A stretch of 64,000 bases of DNA, taken from contig NC_044385.1 in NCBI RefSeq assembly GCF_006542625.1, forward strand, positions 46,443,969 to 46,507,968, given 5' to 3'. This document shows, piece by piece, positions 49,488 to 61,440 of this stretch. The notes below the pieces were generated by a model. That model saw nothing but the letters and a program-made list of their open reading frames with translations. It searched no databases and was not told where the DNA came from. The translations under genes were made by a program, and so were the position numbers. How positions within the stretch are numbered: position 1 is the first letter of the stretch; the number at the start of each line of letters is the position of its first letter. The DNA is from Nomascus leucogenys (Eukaryota > Chordata > Mammalia > Primates > Hylobatidae).

Positions 49488-50180
49488 TCTGGGTTTTGCC
49501 TTTTTAAGGAAGCAGGCCCACTTGGCTAATTCATTTGGAATTCAGACAAGCTGTGGCCTCTTGAATCATAAAGCACTAGAATCACAAAGTCAGATGAAAG
49601 AGGCCTCAGGCTTCAAGCCACCAACTTTAGCTCAATATTCAAGTCAACTTGGCTCTCCTGGCTGAAGACAAATTAGTCTCCCTCAAGTAAAATGGATCAG
49701 GAGGAAATGAGATCATTGGAAATGTCAGACACAGCTTTCAAACGTGAGCCATTTAAGGTTTGGCTCAGGCATAGGAAAACTCCCCTGATTAGCTTCTGGC
49801 CAGCATCCTTTCCCTACAAAACAGCCAGATCTCAGCGAGGCAGAGAACACAGCAGTTCTCATTGGCGGTTAAAGGGGCAGGCTTATCACTATCAAGCTAT
49901 TAATCTGCCCTGTCAGAAATAGACCTAATTCTATTCCTTCCTCTATTCAGATAATACATTTTCCTTTTCCCATGCTCTTCAGAGCTAAGCTGCCTCCAAG
50001 TAGAGACTATGCCCTCCCTGCATTCTTAAAGACTGTTTCAGACACTATCACCACAATTTCTCAAACTAAGACAGTATGTGAGGAAATAACGATTTGGGTC
50101 TTAAGGCCATCGCCAGACTCTTAAAGGAACAATTTTCAAATAATGCAGGTACCAAAAGGTAACAGTATTTTTCTACTTAC

Positions 50181-50259
50181 CTTAATACAGCCAACTATTG
50201 TAGTTGTAAGAGCAGAATTATACTGCGTGCAGAGTACTGTGGCGTACATTAAGATAAAC
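50181..50259 (-). CDS. SLC35D1: SLC35D1 internal coding exon
   Basis: A 79-nt exon, acceptor ATTCTAG and donor AAG|GTAAGT on the minus strand. One base completes the Gly codon opened in the exon at 51339; it ends in phase 0. The translation is FILMYATVLCTQYNSALTTT and then IVGCIK. It spans the end of one membrane helix, a short loop with the conserved CTQYNSALTTT motif of nucleotide-sugar transporters (the family's late TxxxSALTTxxxG signature), and the beginning of the next helix. Confidence 0.96.
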
Positions 50260-51338
50260 CTAGAATGAAGGAAGAGGTATAAAATCCAGTTTCCTACTTT
50301 ATAGTAATCTCTAGCCAAGATAAACAATCAGTGTTGGCCAAGCCAGCACATTCTAGTCACTGACCAGCTATGAATTTTCCCCACCTCACTGCTTCTTATA
50401 CTGCAGCTCCAGAATTTTTAAAATTTCACTAAAGAGAAACACATTCATCTCCTTACCAAGTGTTTTTTCTTGCTGCCCTCATCAAAACTCTGAACCATCT
50501 CTTACAATCATGACTATTTTGACAGATCATGCTTCCTACTAATACACCTAAGCCAGCCAGACAGAAAGCTCAGAACTCACAGACCCTAAAATGCAGTTGT
50601 GCACCTTCCGTAAGGACAACACGTCCTCTGGGCCAGATGAAGGCAAGAGAGATCCTTAAATATTGAAGAAAACCAAATTAAAACTACTTTAAGAGGGGAT
50701 ACAGGTTCACTTAACAACTAATTGGGCAGCAGCTGGAACTCTCTGATTTACACTGAGGCTTCTGAGCCTGACTTAGAACCAAGGCATCAAGTCAACTTTA
50801 TTTTGAAGCATCTGCTCACTGTGTGCCAGATCCAGTCACAAATAGCAACTAAACTAGCTGAGGAAAAAAATCACATTAGAGAGACATGGATGTGAGGAGA
50901 AGAGGCATGTTTGCGGTATCCTCTCAACCTCTATTCTCTTCTATGAGGAAGAAAACACAGTAAGGAGGGGTCAAACTGCCCCCAATTCAAATGCTGCCAC
51001 TGCCACCTACAAACTGTGCAAATTTAGACAATTTACTAAAGTTCTGTCAAATGGTCAGTATAGAGATAAAACTATACAATGTATGTTGAAATATAATGGT
51101 GCTTACTAAACAGCAAGTTATCAGGTAAATTGTTTCTTTTCTTCATCCTTCTAAGGTATCAATTCAGTAGCCCTAAGAGCACATTCCCAAGAGCTATGAA
51201 ACCACCTGAATCTGCAGGCTTAATTATCCTAGGCTGACACACTCAGGAGACCTAAAGGTATTGAGAAATGAGGCACGCAAATTTCTCTAACCCATTTCTT
51301 TAGGAAAACTATCTGCTAACAAGGTAACAAAGGCTTAC
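50260..51338 (-). other. SLC35D1: SLC35D1 intron
   Basis: A 1.08-kb intron with consensus GT-AG ends on the minus strand. I see no mobile element or other feature in it. Confidence 0.8.
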
Positions 51339-51406
51339 CCCATCACACAGGAGAGGGTGAACTGCAGAAGAAAGAGGGTGTCAGCCCAGCCTTCAAACTC
51401 CACAGC
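51339..51406 (-). CDS. SLC35D1: SLC35D1 internal coding exon (most upstream in window)
   Basis: A 68-nt exon with acceptor GTGTTGCAG and donor GGG|GTAAGC on the minus strand. It starts in phase 0 and ends with two bases of a Gly codon. The translation is AVEFEGWADTLFLLQFTLSC and then VM. The acidic start is a lumenal or cytosolic loop; WADTLFLLQFTLSCVMG begins a membrane helix continued in the next exon. The preceding exon must lie beyond 64000, so the next intron is at least 12.6 kb long. Confidence 0.95.
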
Positions 51407-51498
51407 CTGCAACACACAAGAAAGCATTAAATTTTAGACCAGACCTTCAAAATCAGCTATCCTGTTTTTATGTAAATCCTTCTATGAGTCTGCCTCCA

Positions 51499-51544
51499 AC
51501 ACAGACACAGACACAGACATACACACACACACACACACACACAC
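51499..51544 (+). repeat. (CA)n / (ACAG)n microsatellite
   Basis: ACACAGACACAGACACAG followed by an (AC)n run of about 12 units. Confidence 0.9.
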
Positions 51545-53255
51545 GTATATGTTTCCCTGAATTACTCCAAGGATAGAGAGTGATGTTCAAAGATTTCATA
51601 TATACCGAGTTGAACTAGTAAGTAGTTTCATAAGATTTTCTCCCATCCAAAATGTAACGTGGAGATTTTATACTTCTCACTATTGGTGCAAAGAAACTGA
51701 TATTTCCTTGAAGGCACAAGCCACATCTGGCTAATCTCAGTTCTTTCAGATGGCTATTAATGTGCTAGTACTAAAGGCTTTCTCAAACATTAAAACATGT
51801 TTCCTTTCTGTAACATGTGAAAGCTTAAATACAGCCTTAGTTATACAAATTCAGCTGAGGTCTATTCAAGGAGAATTACTGTTTTAAAACTGTTAATTCT
51901 AAAAACAAGGAATTTTGTGTTATTGTTGTTGTCTCTGTTAAGCCAAAAGGAAAGGAATAAAGAGAAATGAAAGGGTACGCTGATCATCTCATCTCTTGTC
52001 CAAGAGGAATGGATTCTCAAGTACCTAGTTGTTTTTGCAATAGGAGTTTGATAAGCAAATGTGAGAAACATTCCACCTTTTATCTCTGCCAACCTGTCCA
52101 GCTTCAATTTTGCTACTTCCACATAAATCTCATGGCACCAGGGCTCCAACGATACCAGGCTCCCTGTGGCTTATGAAACATAACATACACTTTCTTATGC
52201 ATGCCTTTGCCTGGAATGTCCTTCCCCTCAACATTCGTCTGACTCCTGTTCGGCCATCAAATTAAAACTCAAGGCTCCCTTGTGGGGCCTTCCCTGATCA
52301 AGTACTCCTTCCTTTGTCCCTCAGTACTCCTCTCTAGAGCTCTTGTCTCTTCGAACTGTAAATCTTTCTATACCATGTCTACAGACTGAACTCCCTGAAG
52401 GGAGGACCCACATCACATTTATCTAATCATATTCCTAACAGTGCTTGACAGACAGTTTGTTTATAGTTCTTTGTTGAGGTAGAATACATGAAAAATAAAC
52501 TAATTTTAAGTGTTCAATTCAATGAGTAGTCACAAATGTATAATCATGTAACCACCATTACAATCATGATAAAGAAATCAACTCCTTCCAAAGTTTCCTC
52601 CTCCCCATTGAGTCAATCTCCCCTCCATATCTAGCCCCTGGCAACCTCTCATCTACTCTGTTACTATAAACTTCCCTGTTCAACAATTTCCTACAAGTGG
52701 AATCGTATAGCATGTACTCTAGTGTCTTCCTTCTCTTTCACTTGGCATTATGCTCCTAGGATTCATCCATCCTATGTATGTATCAGTAATTCATTCATTT
52801 TTATTGCCAATTAGCATTCTATCTTATGGGTATACCACAATTTGTTTATCCAAATACCAGATAATTGACATTTATTTGGGTTATTTCCACAAGTTATTAT
52901 GAACCTTTCAACCTTTGGTTGCAAGTCTCCCAACTGACATGTTTTTATTTATCTTGGGTAAACAGCTAGAAAATGGGATTGCTGGTTCATTTGGTTAGGT
53001 GTATCTTTAACTTCGTAAGAAACTGCCAAGCTGTTTTCCAAAGTAGCTACACAATTTTGTATTCTCACCAGCACTATATGAGAGTTCCCACTGATCTGTA
53101 TTCTCACCAACACTTGGAACTGTTATAGGCCATTCTAATAAGTGGCTAAGTGGTATTTTGTCATTTTAATTTGCATTTCCCTAAAGACTATCAAGATTGA
53201 GTACCTTTTAATCTTTGACATTAGCATTTCTTCTCCGGTGAAGTGTCTGTCTAAA

Positions 53256-53586
53256 TCTTTTGCCAATTTTTTTTTTTTTTTTTTTTTTTTTTTGAGACAC
53301 AGTCTTGCCCTGTCACCCAGGCTGGAGTGCAGTGGTGTGATCTCAGCTCACTGCACCCTCCGCCTCTTGGGTGCAAGCGATTCTCCTGCCTCTGCCTCCC
53401 GGGTAGCTGGGATTACAGGCACATGCCACCACACCCGGCTAATTTTTGCATTTTTAGTAGAGACAGGGTTTCACCATGTTAGCCAGGCTGGTCACCAACT
53501 CCTGACTTCAAGTGATCCGCCCACCCTAGCTTCCCAAAGTGCTGGGATTACAGAGGTGAGCCACCGCGCCCGGCCTCTTTTGCCAA
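53256..53586 (-). mobile_element. Alu element with 11-bp target duplication
   Basis: T27 head at 53267-53293, body to CACCGCGCCCGGCC at 53575. TCTTTTGCCAA flanks at 53256-53266 and 53576-53586, exact. AluS-like with good consensus match. Confidence 0.94.
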
Positions 53587-53740
53587 ATTTTTATTCACAT
53601 TATTTGTCTTATTATTGAGTTGCACAAGTTTTTAAAAATAAATTCTAAAGTCCTTAATCATACATATGCTATACACACACATACATAAAATCATAAAATA
53701 CAAATATTTTTACTGTGACTCACCTTCCATTTTCTTTTTT

Positions 53741-54036
53741 TTTTTTTTTTTTAAGACAAGAGTCTCACTATGTCACCCAGGTTGGAGTGCAGTGGCACGA
53801 ACTCGGCTCACTGCAACCTCCGCCTCCTGGGTTTAAGTGATTCACCTGCCTCAGCCTTCCAAGTAGCTGGGATTACAGGTGCATGCCACCACACCCAGCT
53901 AATTTTTGTATTTTTTAGTAGAGATGGGGTTTCGCCATGTTGGCCAGGCTGGTCCTGAACTCCAGACCTCAAGTGATCCGTCTGCCTTAGCCTCCCAAAG
54001 TGCTGGGATTACAGGTGTGAGCCACCGTGCCTGGCC
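53741..54036 (-). mobile_element. Alu element, - orientation
   Basis: T-rich head and body ending GAGCCACCGTGCCTGGCC. Flanked by near-identical CTCACCTTCCATTTTCTT and CTCACCTTGCATTTTCTT, one mismatch. Confidence 0.93.
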
Positions 54037-54240
54037 TCACCTTGCATTTTCTTAATAGTGTCTTTTGAAGAGCAAAAAATGTGAATGTTGATGTAGTCTA
54101 ACATCAATATTGTCTTTTATAATTCTTGCATTATAACTTTTTAATGAAATCTGGGTGTAACCAAAAGTCAAAGATCTTCTATCTTTTCTTCTAGTTTTAT
54201 GGTTTTAACTTTTACAGTTAGGTCTATGAACCTTTTAATA

Positions 54241-54976
54241 TTAGTTTGCTAGAGCTGCCGTAACAAAGCACCACAAAACTGAGTAGCTTAAATGGCAGAA
54301 ATTTGTTGTCTCACAGTTCTGGAGGCTAGAAGTCCAAGACCAAAGTGTCTACAGGATTGGCTCCTTCTAAGAACTGACAGACAGAATCTTTTTCTTGCCT
54401 CTCCCCTAGCTTCTAGTGGTTTGTTGGCAATCTTTGGTATTTTTTAGCTTGTAGAGGTATCACCCTGATGTCTAACTTCATGTTCACCTGGTGTTCTCCC
54501 TGTGTGCATACCTGTGTCCTAATTTCCCACCCCCCCCGGCCACCTTTTTTTTTAAGCAAGGTCTTGCTTTGTCAACCAGTCTGGAGTACAGTGGCGTAAT
54601 CATGGCTCACAGCATCCTTGAACTCCGAGACTTAAATAATCCTTCCACCTCAGCCTCCTGAATAGCTAGGACTATAGGTGTGCACCACCATACCTGGCTA
54701 ATATTTTTTAAGTTCTTTTGTAGAGACAGGGTCTTGCTTTGTTGCCCAGGTTGGTCTCAAACTTCCGGCCTCAAGTGATCCTTCCACCATGGCCTCCCAA
54801 AGCACTAGGATTATAGGTGTGAGCCACCCTGCTGGCCCTTGACTTCCCTTGTTAATAAGAACACCAGTCATATTGAATTAGAGACCCACCCTGCTCCCGT
54901 ATGACCTGATCCTAACTAATTACACCTCAATCATCACATTTCAAAATAAGATTTATTGTGAGGTACTAAGGGTTAG
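54241..54976 (-). mobile_element. MLT1-type MaLR LTR, - orientation, split by an Alu
   Basis: Left part to 54540 starts TTAGTTTGCTAGAGCTGCCG; right part from 54838 ends 'ggactcaatttaacctgtaaca' near 55025. Alu inserted at 54543-54837. Confidence 0.65.
54543..54837 (-). mobile_element. Alu element, - orientation (old)
   Basis: TTTTTTTTTAAGCAAGGTCT to GAGCCACCCTGCTGGCC; AluJ-like, inside the MLT1 LTR. Confidence 0.88.
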
Positions 54977-56501
54977 GACTTCAATATATGAATCTGGAAG
55001 GGGAGGGACTCAATTTAACCTGTAACATTTTCCTGATTGATGTTTGTGTATTCCACAAGGTCATAGTCAAGGTTCAATATTTTGCATACAGATGTCAAAT
55101 TGTTCTACCAACATTTGTTGAAGACATTATCTTTTCCTCATTGATTTATTTTCACACCTTTGACAGAAATGATTGCCCATATGGTATATTTCTATTTCTA
55201 GATTCTCTGTTCTGTTTCACTGGTCTGTCTACTCTTAATCCAATATCACAGTGTCTTGATTACTGAAGCTTTATAAGAAGTGTTGAAATCAAGTAGGATA
55301 AATCCTCTAAAGCTGTTATTTTTGAAAACTGATTTGACTATACTAAGTCCTTTGCAATTCCACATAAATTTTAAAATCTGCTTGTCAATTTCTACAAAAA
55401 TCTTCTGATAGAGTTGGGGTGGTGTTGAATCTATAGATGAATTTGCTAAGAACTGACAAATTAATATCAAACTGTCTAATTAATAAACATAAAAATCACT
55501 TATTTAGGTCTTTTAAAATTTATCTCACTAGTGTTTTGTAGTTTTCAGCATACAGGTAACATATTTTGTTAAATTTATCCCCAAGTACTTTATAATCTGA
55601 AGCTATTATAAATGGTATTTTTTACTTAGCTTCCAAGTGTTCACTGCTGTTGTGTGGAGCTACAGTTAATTTTTGCATATTGACCTTGTACTGTGCAAAC
55701 TTGCTAATTAGTTCCAATCACTTTTTTCTAGATTCTTTAAGATTTTCTACATATATCATCATGTTTTTAATACACACAGTTTTGCTTCTTCCTTTCAAAT
55801 CTATATTATACAGATGAAGTTCTTCAACATAACGCTGAATAGAACACTACACGAGTACAGACATCCTTGCCTTGTTCTCAAATCTTAGTGAAAAAGTACT
55901 CAGTCTTTCTTTCACCATTAAATATGTTAGCAATAGATTCTTTGGTAGATGTCCTTTATTACGCTGAGAAAGTTCCCTTCTATTCCCAGTTTATTGAGAA
56001 TTTTACACTCATGAGTGGGTGTCACCTTTTGTCAAATAGGTTTTCTGCATCTATTTATGATAGTTCTACTATATCCTTGTTAATATGGTAAACTGCACTG
56101 ATCGATTTTCAAATGTTAAACTAACCTTAATTCCTGAGATAAACACAATATGGTCATGATATACTGCCCTATTAATATATTGCTGGATTTTTTTGTGCTA
56201 TACTTTCTCCCCCCTTGTAATGTTTTTGTCAGATTTTGGCAGAAGGTAATCCTAGCCATATGAAATCAACAAGGAAGTGTTCTATCTTCTATTTTCTGGA
56301 AGAATTTATGTAGAATTATTATTTCTTCCTTAAATTTTTTGTCAAATTCTCCAGTGAAGCAATCAGGGCCTGAAATTTTATTTTGAGGAAAGTTTTTAAC
56401 TACAAATTCAATTTCTTTAACATAAATAGGGCTATAATAGCCCTATTATTAATTAAGGCTTATGATCAATTTCAATTAAACAGAACTATTTAATTACTGT
56501 A

Positions 56502-56850
56502 TTAGTCTCTTCTCATGCTGCTATAAAGGAATACCTGAGACTGGGTAATTTATAAAGGAAAGAGGTTTAATTGACTCACAGCTCCGCATAGCTGGGGAGG
56601 CCTCAGGAAACTTAGAATCATGGCAGAAGGCACCTCTTCACAGGGTGGCAAGAATGAGTGCCCAGCAAAGGGGGAAGACCCTTATAAAATCATCAGATCT
56701 CGTAAGAACTCACTATCACGAGAACAGGATGGGGAAACTGCACCCCATGATTCAATTATCTCCACCTGGTCCCTCCCACGACACATGGGGATTATGGGAA
56801 CTACAATTCAAGATGAGATTTGGGTGGGGACACAGCCAAATCATATCAAT
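56502..56850 (-). mobile_element. THE1/MST-type MaLR solo LTR, - orientation
   Basis: Reverse complement of a MaLR LTR: TGTATTAGTCTCTTCTCATG at the left, GAGGTTTAATTGACTCACAG, and GATTTGGGTGGGGACACAGC before the right end CATATCA. No internal region. Confidence 0.9.
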
Positions 56851-57255
56851 TACTTAACAGAGTAGAGCTATTCATACATTACCTATTTCTTCTTGAGTGA
56901 GCTTTGGTATATAGCTTGTCTTTTCCAAGAATCTATTTTGTCTCAGTTGTCAAGTTTATTGGCATAATATTGTTCATAATATTCCCTTACTCTTCTTTTA
57001 AAATATACCTGCTCTGTAATGAGGTCCTTCTTTAATTTCTGATATTGATAATTTATGTAAACTCACTTTTTGGCCTGATCAATTGGCTATGAATTAGCAA
57101 TTTTATTAATCTTTTTTTTTTTTTTCAAAAAAATCCTAGCTTTTAGTTTCATTGGTTTTAATTGCATTGATTTCTATTCTTATCTTACAATCTTATATTT
57201 CTTATGTTTATTTTGGGTTTAATTTTCTAGTTTCCTTTTTCTTTTCTTCCTTCTT

Positions 57256-57372
57256 AAAAGACAGGTCTCACTATATTGCCCAGGCTGGCTGTGAACTCCT
57301 GACCTCAAGTAATCTTCCTACCTCAGGCTCCCAGAGCGTTGGAATTACAGGCATGAGCTACCTCATCCCAGC
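57256..57372 (-). mobile_element. Alu monomer fragment, - orientation
   Basis: AAAAGACAGGTCTCACTATA to GAGCTACCTCATCCCAGC; one arm only. Confidence 0.78.
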
Positions 57373-57534
57373 TACTTTCTTAAGACAGAGGCTTAGATCA
57401 CTCATTTTAGATCTTTCTTCTTTTCTAAAATAAGCATTTAGGGATTTAATTTATAGAATTAATTTTATGGATTTCCGTCTATATACTGTTTTGGCTGCAT
57501 TCCAGAAATTTTCCTATGTTGTAGTTTTTCTGTT

Positions 57535-57849
57535 TTTTGAGACAGACACAAAAACAGCCAGGGTCTGTTGCCCAGGCTGGAGTGCAGTGGTGCTATCTTG
57601 GCTCACTGCAATCTCTGCCTCCTGGATTCAAGTGATTCTCCTGCTTCAGTATCCCAAGTAGCTAGGATTACAGGTGTGAGCCACCACGCCTGGCTAATTT
57701 TTGTATTATTAGTAGACACGAGGTTCTGCCATGTTGACTGGGCTGGTCTCAAACTCCTGACCTCAAGTGATCCATGTGACCTCAAGTGATCCATCTGCCT
57801 CAGCCTCTCAAAGTGCTGGGATTGCAGGAGTGAGCCACCACACCCAGCC
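57535..57849 (-). mobile_element. Alu element, - orientation, with internal insertion and 19-bp duplication
   Basis: GAGACAGACACAAAAACAGC at the head contains an extra stretch. GACCTCAAGTGATCCAT occurs at 57759-57775 and 57778-57794. Ends CACCACACCCAGCC. Confidence 0.9.
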
Positions 57850-58223
57850 ACTATGTTGTTCTTTGATTTTCATTCAGTTCAAAATACTTTCTAATTTTCT
57901 TTGTGATTTTTCTTCATCTATGAATTATTTAGAGGTGTGCTAATTTGCAAATATTTGGGGATTTTCCAAATATCTTTATGCCATTAATTTCTACCTTAAT
58001 ATTGTTCTGGTCAGGGAATATACTTTATATGGTTTCAATTCTTTTAAACTATTAAGACTCATTTTATGGCCCAGAATATAGTTTATCTTGGTATATACCC
58101 AATGTGCACTTGAAAAGAATGTGTAAGCTGCTGTTGTTCAGTGGAATGTTCTTTAATGTCAAGTAGATCAAGATTGTCGACAGTATTATCCAAGTCTTCT
58201 ATACTTTACTGACTTTCAGTAAA

Positions 58224-58407
58224 AAAGAGGTTTTATTGACTCACAGCTCCGCATGGCTGGGGAGGCCTCAGAAAACTTACAATCATGGCAGAAGGCACCT
58301 CTTCACAGGGTGGCAAGAATGAGTGCCCAGCAAAGGGGGAAGACCCTTATAAAATCATCAGATCTCGTAAGAACTCACTATCACGAGAACAGGATGGGGA
58401 AACTGCA
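58224..58407 (-). mobile_element. Second, truncated copy of the MaLR LTR segment
   Basis: 184 bp matching 56559-56742 with four substitutions and no gaps. Both ends fall abruptly in L1 text, so it is an internal piece of an LTR rather than a new LTR insertion. Confidence 0.93.
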
Positions 58408-59657
58408 TCCTGTTTTATCAATTACTGAGTTAAAAATATTAAGATCCCAATTGTAATTGTGGGTTGGTCTATTTCTCCTTTCTGTTCTATCAGTTTTTAC
58501 TTCATGTATTTTGGAGCTCTCTCATCAAGAACATATACACTTAGGACCATTATGTCCTTTTGAGGAATTAACCCATTTTATCATTATGAAATGTTCCTCT
58601 TTATGGTACAGTTTCTTTTACATTCTATGTTTACTGAGCTCCTTGTGGGTGTGCCTTTAAAGTTTTCATCAAATTTGGGGAAAAAAAATTTCTACCCCCA
58701 CGCTTCATAGACTTCTTGATATTGCTCCACAGGTCACTAATACTGTGTTCATTTGCTTTACAATCTTTTTTCCTCTATATGATTCATCTTGGACAGTTTC
58801 CATTACTGTCTTTAATGCACTGATCTTTTCTCCTAATCTGCTGTTTCATTCCTTCCACTTTATTTTTCAATTCAGATACTTTTCATCCCTAAAAGTTCCA
58901 ATTGAGTCTTTTTTTATAGCTTTCTTTCCTCTTCTCATCCTTTCTTAACAATCCTTCACAGCCTGTCATCCAAAGACTGAAAAATGTTGTTTGATAAATG
59001 TTTGATTTTCTAGTACCTTAATGCAGGAAGGTAAACCCTGTCCGTGTTATTCCATCATGGCTAGGAAATGAAAGACCACATTCAGTTCCTGATTTGAATT
59101 ATAAACCTCACCAAATGATGCTTCCACTAGGAAGCTTTCACAAAAACTTAAGTTGCACATTAGTATCTTTCCTGCCAAACTCAACAGAAGACTAAATGCT
59201 ACTTTTATCAGGTTCCTTACTAAGTATGTGTATATATATGGACATCTTTATGTACATGACTCTCTCTCCAGACAGACACTGCAAATACCTTGATGATTTA
59301 TCTCTGTATCCATGGTATTTAACAAAGTGATCAGAAAATAGTAGGTGTTTAATAACTGTTTGCTGGATGAATGGAAGATATTAGAACTCATGCATACAAT
59401 CTCATGCTACGCTCTTTCATACCTGTAAACACAACCTCCTCTCTGATGAAAAATCAGTAATGCACAATAAACTGGCCTACGACTCAGGAGACCAGCTTCT
59501 GCTAGCAAGACTATAAGTTCCTTGGGATCAGGAAATGTGTCACATGTCATTTCTGCAGAGTTCCATGCACTTAGAAGTGCTAAGCACAAATAGTAGTGGT
59601 AGTGGATTAAACATCCATGATCTGTGGCCCAGCATCATTTTCTACACACAGATGAGT

Positions 59658-59714
59658 TGAACTTTACTTTTTTTTTTTTTTAAATCCCTGACCCCCTCTG
59701 AACTTTGCTTTTTA
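59658..59714 (-). mobile_element. Possible micro retro-insertion with poly(T) head
   Basis: T14 at 59668-59681 plus 17 nt, between TGAACTTTACTTTT and TGAACTTTGCTTTT (one mismatch). Same layout as the 4031 insertion but shorter. Confidence 0.45.
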
Positions 59715-60076
59715 ATACACCCACACACCTGTTTGTACATGCTACTAACTGTATTTAAGTTGAATGTTCAATCTACATAATTTGTTTTTAAAAAAACAGT
59801 TCTATTTCACATTTATCTGAAACTGGACCAGAATCTCAAGTATGTTTACATTTTAATTGTTTACGTTTTAACTGTTTCTTACACTATCAGTTTGCCCTGT
59901 TTCCTGCCCCCCTCCAGCTTTATTAAGGTATAGTTAACAAAATATATAATTTTAACTTTTCTTCTAATAATTAAAGGTCATTTGAACTGCATTAGCTTTG
60001 CACTAAGTTTTTTTTTTTTTTTTTTCTTTGAACAGACAAGGCATAACCCAGTAAACCAACAATTAGGCAATGGAAA

Positions 60077-60114
60077 GGTTACGCATACCCTGCAAGGTTA
60101 CACATACCCTGCAA
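60077..60114 (+). repeat. 19-bp tandem duplication
   Basis: GGTTACGCATACCCTGCAA at 60077-60095 followed by GGTTACACATACCCTGCAA at 60096-60114; one difference. Confidence 0.95.
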
Positions 60115-60208
60115 GAAAAGCCACTGTACCTAGAAAAGTAGGTGGCCCAGGATTCAGAAGCCTGGTGTCTTGTACCACCTCACCACCGGTCAGAGAAGAT
60201 GCTGGATA

Positions 60209-61440
60209 TTATTTCAATTTTTTGAATGTTTTAAGACTTGTCTTGTGACCTAACATATGGTCTATCCTTGAGAAGGATTCATGTGCTAGGAAAAAGAATG
60301 TGTATCCTGCAGCCACTGGACGAAATGTTCCATAAATATCTATTAGGCCCATTTGGTCTATAGTGCAGATTAAATCCAATGTTTCTTTGTTGATTTTCTG
60401 TCTGAAAGATCTGTCCAATGCTGAAACTGGGGTGTTGTAGTTTCCAGCTATTACTGTATTGGGATCTATCTCTCTCTTTAGCTCTAGTAGTATTTGTTTT
60501 ATATATTGGTACATTCTTGCATCAGTGTTTTATAGTTTTCACTGTAGAGATCTTTCATTTATTTGGTTAATTTAAGTTAATGTATATTAACTTAAAATAT
60601 ATCCGGGTGTTCCAGTGTTGGGTGCATATATATTTACAACTGTTATATCCTCTTGCTGAATTTACCCCTTTATCATTATATAGTGACCTTCTTTGTCTCT
60701 TCTTATAGTTTTTGTCTTAAAATTTATACTGTCTGACATAAGTACAGCTACTTCTGCTCTTTTTTGGTTTCCATTGGCATGGAATATATTTTTCCATCCC
60801 TTTATTTTCAGTCTATGTGCATCTTTACAAGTGAAGTGTGTGTCTTGTAAGCAACAGATCACTGGGTCTTTTTTTTTTCTTTTTTTATCCATTCAGCTAC
60901 TGTATGTCTTTTGATTGGAGAGTTTAGTCCATTTACATTCAATATTATTACTGTTAAGTAAGGACTTGCTCCTGCCATTTTGTTCTGATAGTCCTGTGGT
61001 CTTCTCTTCCTTCTTTCCTTCCTTCCTGTCTTCCTTTTAGTGAAGGTGATTTTCTGTGGTGGTATAATTTCATTTCTTGCTTTTCATTTTTTATGTATCT
61101 GTTGTATGCTTTTTTATTTGACATTACCATGAGGCTTGTAAACACAACCTAATAACCCAGTATTTTAAGCTGACAACAACTTAACACTGTGTGCATAAAC
61201 AAACAAGCAAAAAGAAAACTAATAAAAACTCTACACCTTAATTTCACCCCCTCACTTTTTAACTTTCTATTGTTTCTCTTGATATCTTATTGTACTGTCA
61301 ATGTGTTGAAAAGTTGTTGCAGGTATTATTTTTGATGGTTCATCTTTTTGTCTTTATATGTAAAATAAGAGTAGTTTACATACCACCGTTACAGTGTATA
61401 AGTAGACATTTTGTTGAAAACTTTTAGTTATATAAAAATA
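60209..61440 (-). pseudogene. L1 ORF2 endonuclease-domain remnant, - orientation
   Basis: On the minus strand, translated pieces at 60892-60662 and 60514-60209 run in order through the L1 ORF2 endonuclease: CLQDTHFTCKDAHRLKIKGW, then a gap with frame changes, then ELKREIDPNTVIAGNYNTPV and DRSFRQKINKE. Stops and frameshifts separate the pieces. Sequence beyond 60950 fits the region upstream of ORF2. It is 3'-truncated at about 60209. Confidence 0.85.

Larger units (their letters stand above)
39000..50180 (-). other. SLC35D1: SLC35D1 intron with L1 and ERV-like element
   Basis: An 11.2-kb intron. From left to right: L1 3' fragment 39206-40180 (+), Tigger-like remnant 40411-40619, ERV1-like LTR 40620-41138 with a very AT-rich presumed internal region to about 47809, Alus at 41332-41632 (-), 43107-43400 (+) and 45223-45513 (-), a possible second LTR from 47810, a MER5-like hAT remnant 48357-48520, and a small repeat/hairpin cluster at 49412-49487. 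The stretch 48520-50180 is otherwise unassigned. Confidence 0.75.
52455..55460 (-). mobile_element. Old L1 (L1M-like) fragments, - orientation, interrupted
   Basis: 3'-end wording at 52455-53265 (GTGGAATCGTATAGCATGTA, ATTTTAATTTGCATTTCCCT) and continuation after inserted Alus and the MLT1 LTR (54980 onward: GATGTTTGTGTATTCCACAA). No intact frame. Confidence 0.75.
55460..58960 (-). mobile_element. L1 ORF2-region fragments, - orientation
   Basis: Antisense L1 text at 55500-56490, 56870-57250, 57850-58215 and 58410-58960 (for example TGATTTCTATTCTTATCTTA, CCCAATGTGCACTTGAAAAG). Broken by MaLR LTRs and Alus; no usable frame. Confidence 0.75.

Noticed and set aside
53142..53618. 158-codon open frame on the + strand
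   Set aside because: Also an Alu-derived reading frame, with L1 text before it.
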